Source of the DNA: Lentisphaeria bacterium
GTDB taxonomy: Bacteria > Verrucomicrobiota > Lentisphaeria > Oligosphaerales > Oligosphaeraceae
Assembly (NCBI GenBank): GCA_024405215.1
Contig: JAKSPB010000005.1
Coordinates: 1-64,000 of the forward strand
Direction: 5' to 3'
DNA: 64,000 nt
In this document: positions 61,351-64,000 of the stretch, in pieces
How positions within the stretch are numbered: position 1 is the stretch's first letter
Layout: each line of letters starts with the position of its first letter
Program-made: the position numbers and the translations under genes
The notes under the pieces: model-generated
What the model was told of the DNA's origin: nothing
What the model saw: only the letters and a program-made list of their open reading frames with translations
The model's database searches: none

Positions 61351-64000
61351 CTATTTGAACTCCAGGAGGCGGAATTTCGCGATGTCTTGTCCGCCTGCCA
61401 CGCCTTCGGAGAAGGCCAGCCAGTAGGGGGCGAGCTGGGCGGTCATGTCATTGTTGTCCATGATGACGAATCCCAGTCGGATGGAGGTGTCTTCGACGGG
61501 GCGGAAGCCCAGTTCCTTCCAGGGGATGGCGATTTCATAGAAGGTGCAATCTCCTTGGCGGGTGACGTTCGCGGGATAGTTGCAGGCGGCGTTCATGCCA
61601 AGCAGGCGGCGATAGACGACACGGTCGCCTTTCAGAGCCACGGCAAAGTTCAAGGTGCCGGTGCGGTCGGAAGCGTTCAAGGTGGTGCCGGCGAGTCCGG
61701 CGGGAGGGATGCACCGGTCTGTCAGAACGAACTGCAGGCAGTCGCCGCGCCAGATTTCCGCGTCGTCAAAGTGCTGGCAGTGCTTCGGGTCGTCTACTTT
61801 GGCAGCCAGGTAGAGGTTGTCGTCGTCGTAGGCGAGGAAGCACTGTGCGGAGATGCTGTGGGCATCGGGGCTGTAGGAGGTCTTGAAGTAGGCTTTTTCC
61901 GGCTGGAGGGCGGATTTGGGGAAGATGGCATCGGGATATTCCAGCATTACGGCAGGGATATTCTTGAGCCATTCGCCTGAACCATTGAAGATGGGTGTGG
62001 CGGCAATGCGTGGAACCTGTGCCGCCTTGGGGGCTTCGTCCTCGATGTCGTAGGATTTCTGCCCGATGACGAGACTCGCCTTTTCCGTGTAGGGGATGAG
62101 CAAAGTGTTCACTTTGTCAGGTTCCAGGGTGATGGCGATGGGGTCCCTGCCTTCCACCTGGATTTCCGCCTGACGGATTTGGGAATCATTGGAGGTGGCG
62201 TAGATGGCCAGTTGATTTCCTCGTTCCCGTAAGGCGGCGACTTGGCAGTCGGGAATGGCCTTGCGGAAGGCGTCGCGAATGGCCTGGGCGACAGCGTCGG
62301 TGGATTCTCCGGAAACCAGATAGAATGGCTGCTGGGAGATGATGGATAGAGCGCCTGGCTGGTAGGGTTCCTCGCGGCCCAGCATGGTGATTCGCGTCGC
62401 GGGCTGTTCCAGGCCAAAGGAGACTTCTGCGTCCTTTGCGCGATTCCAGACAATGGCCACGGTCTTGCCGTCTTCCCGGCGGAAGACATAGCCGTAGAAG
62501 TTCTCTCGGATGATTTCGTCGGTGCATTTCACGAAGGCCAGTTCCCGGGCCGCGGTGGCGTACATGGCGCCGCCGGGGAGGGGAATCTGATAAATGCTTC
62601 CGTTGTGCTCCACGGGCTTCCAGACGGTGGTCATGCACATGTCGCTGTTTTTTAAGTTGTTGACATTATAAGTCTTGGTTGGTACGTGCAGTTCGAAGGA
62701 GAGAGTGGGGCAGGCGCGATTGATGGCGATTGTTCGCAGGGTGAGGAAGGCCTGCTCCACGGCCATGCCTTCGTCGAAAGGTGCACCGTAGTTGATGGCG
62801 TAGCCCGTCTCGTTGTTGCGGACCAGCGGGTTCTTGCCCAGCTTCACGGCCATTTCCGAGGCCTGCATCAGGAAAGATTTCAGGGAGTCTTCCGGGCGCA
62901 TGGCGTTGTTCAGCATCAGGTTCCAGTTGCCCGTGTAGCCATCCAGCAGGTAGCCGTCGAAATCGTCTTTAAGGTCTTCCAGAACGAGGCGTTCGTAGGG
63001 TTCCAGGTTGCTCTGCTGGTTGCATCCGCCGGTCCAGAAGGGCATGTCGGGATCCACCTTGTCCAAGGCGCGCTTGACCAACCGCGTAAGGCAGACGTGC
63101 TGGGCCATGGCCTCGGACCAGGTGCCGCAGTACTTGTGTTTCATGATGGCGGTGCTGGGAATCTCCTGGCCCGTGCTCCAAGTGTCGACCTTGCCCTTGG
63201 TGGCTTCGGCGAAGAGCGTCACCAGCTTGCTTATCTTCGCCTGCATGTCGTCATTGACGACCATCCAGCCGTCGGCGACTTGTTCATCGTTGTTGTGCAT
63301 GGCCTTGGGAGGGGCGGTATGGACGTGCACATCCACGGTGAAGTCCCCGTTGAGGAAGGGCTGGATTTGGCGGAGGTTGTAGTCCAAGAGGAACTCCGCG
63401 TTACGTTTGTAGTATGTGCCGTAGAAGAGCTTGTGGCTGATATTCCCGCAGCCGATGCGCTTGAAGGCCTCCAGGAATTGCGGGTCCACGCCATAGCCGA
63501 AGGAATAGTAGGGATCACGTTTGGCGGGCGCTTCGTTTACGGCAAAACCGCCTTGGACGGCGAAGGACTTCTGTTTCTTTGCGAAGACGGTTGCAGTGGC
63601 AATGTAGTAGTTCCTGGGGAGGTCCTGTCCGAGAAGAAGCGCCTCCTTGCAGGGGAGCTGAACGCCAGTGCGTTTTTCCTCATAGAAGACCTTGCCTTCA
63701 TAATCCTTTACCACGAAATCGATGTCCACCGGGCTTGTGCCCTCTAGTTCCAGGGTCATCCGGACATCGTCGCCAGGTTCGAAAAAGCCCAGGATGCCGC
63801 CTTCCGGATAGAGGCAGCCGTCGGAGACTGCCTCGCCAAAGTTGTCCCGGAAATTCTTTTTCGAGTCAGGCGTGGCGACTTCCACGGCAGTGATCCGGAT
63901 GTCATCGTACCAGACGGTTCCGGTTCCGATCAAGATGGGCATCACTTTGACAGTTGTGCTTTTCAGGTCCTTGGTGCTGAAGCGCAGTTTCGCGGTGCGC
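61351..64000 (-). CDS. Large glycan-related protein with CBM9-like C terminus, 5' end outside window
   Basis: The minus-strand frame stays open to the right edge, so at least 882 residues are encoded and the start is missing. The visible N-terminal part ends a jelly roll (GTVWYDDIRITAVEV). A middle region of about 450 residues looks like a TIM barrel, with DVHVHTAPPK, DTWSTGQEIPST, FDGYLLDGYTGNW and NNETGYAINYG, giving candidate catalytic acids. The last 190 residues are a CBM9-like domain (FKTSYSPDAHS, DDDNLYLAAKV, WRGDCLQFVLTD, FYEIAIPWKELGF). Plan and ending recall the secreted phosphatases at 19678-24051. The catalytic family is not recognised. It converges with the GT4 gene. Confidence 0.85.
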   Translation of the reverse strand, partial: RTAKLRFSTKDLKSTTVKVMPILIGTGTVWYDDIRITAVEVATPDSKKNFRDNFGEAVSDGCLYPEGGILGFFEPGDDVRMTLELEGTSPVDIDFVVKDYEGKVFYEEKRTGVQLPCKEALLLGQDLPRNYYIATATVFAKKQKSFAVQGGFAVNEAPAKRDPYYSFGYGVDPQFLEAFKRIGCGNISHKLFYGTYYKRNAEFLLDYNLRQIQPFLNGDFTVDVHVHTAPPKAMHNNDEQVADGWMVVNDDMQAKISKLVTLFAEATKGKVDTWSTGQEIPSTAIMKHKYCGTWSEAMAQHVCLTRLVKRALDKVDPDMPFWTGGCNQQSNLEPYERLVLEDLKDDFDGYLLDGYTGNWNLMLNNAMRPEDSLKSFLMQASEMAVKLGKNPLVRNNETGYAINYGAPFDEGMAVEQAFLTLRTIAINRACPTLSFELHVPTKTYNVNNLKNSDMCMTTVWKPVEHNGSIYQIPLPGGAMYATAARELAFVKCTDEIIRENFYGYVFRREDGKTVAIVWNRAKDAEVSFGLEQPATRITMLGREEPYQPGALSIISQQPFYLVSGESTDAVAQAIRDAFRKAIPDCQVAALRERGNQLAIYATSNDSQIRQAEIQVEGRDPIAITLEPDKVNTLLIPYTEKASLVIGQKSYDIEDEAPKAAQVPRIAATPIFNGSGEWLKNIPAVMLEYPDAIFPKSALQPEKAYFKTSYSPDAHSISAQCFLAYDDDNLYLAAKVDDPKHCQHFDDAEIWRGDCLQFVLTDRCIPPAGLAGTTLNASDRTGTLNFAVALKGDRVVYRRLLGMNAACNYPANVTRQGDCTFYEIAIPWKELGFRPVEDTSIRLGFVIMDNNDMTAQLAPYWLAFSEGVAGGQDIAKFRLLEFK

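Noticed and set aside
1-64000. CRISPR array
   Set aside because: All repeats seen are tandem without spacers or dispersed foldback elements; no cas gene was found.

Overview
The window looks like chromosomal DNA of a Gram-negative, gut- or mucosa-associated member of the PVC group, most likely Lentisphaerota (Victivallales-like). This is inferred from the H-x9-DG type prepilin-like protein at 31978-32760, many secreted glycan-active proteins (GH123-like, GHL6-like, sialidase-like, two sialate O-acetylesterases), secreted proteins with CBM9-like ends, and LPS core genes (GT9, HldD). No rRNA, CRISPR array, transposase or phage gene was seen. One tRNA gene with anticodon CAT is present.

Layout. 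(1) 1-15311, minus strand: a compact polyene-type fatty acid/polyketide cluster resembling aryl polyene clusters. It holds two ketosynthases, a hotdog thioesterase, an MMPL exporter fused to a DUF3261-like lipoprotein domain, LolA, a PaaK-like ligase, a PlsC acyltransferase, an ACP, a phytoene-desaturase-like oxidase and a second LolA-like protein. It continues off the left edge. Upstream on the same strand are a 748-aa membrane protein of unknown function and a beta-CASP nuclease. (2) 15997-24919, plus strand: a Gfo/Idh/MocA dehydrogenase, a GHL6-like hydrolase, two tandem secreted tyrosine phosphatases with CBM9-like ends, and NagB. (3) 25249-31729: a MATE transporter, the tRNA, a small membrane protein, a serine hydrolase, and a rearranged region where a partly duplicated AraC regulator flanks a low-GC AAA ATPase gene. 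(4) 31978-40995: a prepilin-like gene and an apparent host-glycan/sialic-acid locus (GH123-like, sialidase-like, a DHDPS/NAL-family lyase, two Cys-rich small proteins and an MFS transporter). (5) 41262-45022: accD, a heptosyltransferase, trmL and dus. (6) 45397-52665, minus strand: a large secreted orphan, a DegT aminotransferase and two sialate O-acetylesterases. (7) 52837-61215, plus strand: an aroF-tyrA-aroB-aroA-aroC shikimate operon, then hldD, an EamA transporter and a GT4. (8) 61351-64000: the 3' part of a large CBM9-containing protein.

Two families of small non-coding foldback elements are scattered between genes. Family I (about 130 bp, four copies) has about 26-bp terminal inverted repeats; one copy lies inside the polyene operon and supplies the lolA stop codon. 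Family II (about 150-190 bp, five copies) is one long imperfect palindrome. Neither carries a gene, so both look like MITEs mobilised in trans. Their density, the AraC/ATPase rearrangement, and a high-GC lyase mini-operon beside a low-GC ATPase gene suggest active recombination and gene acquisition in the middle third.

Family names come from motifs recognised by eye. No database search was run, and percentages come from counting sample lines.
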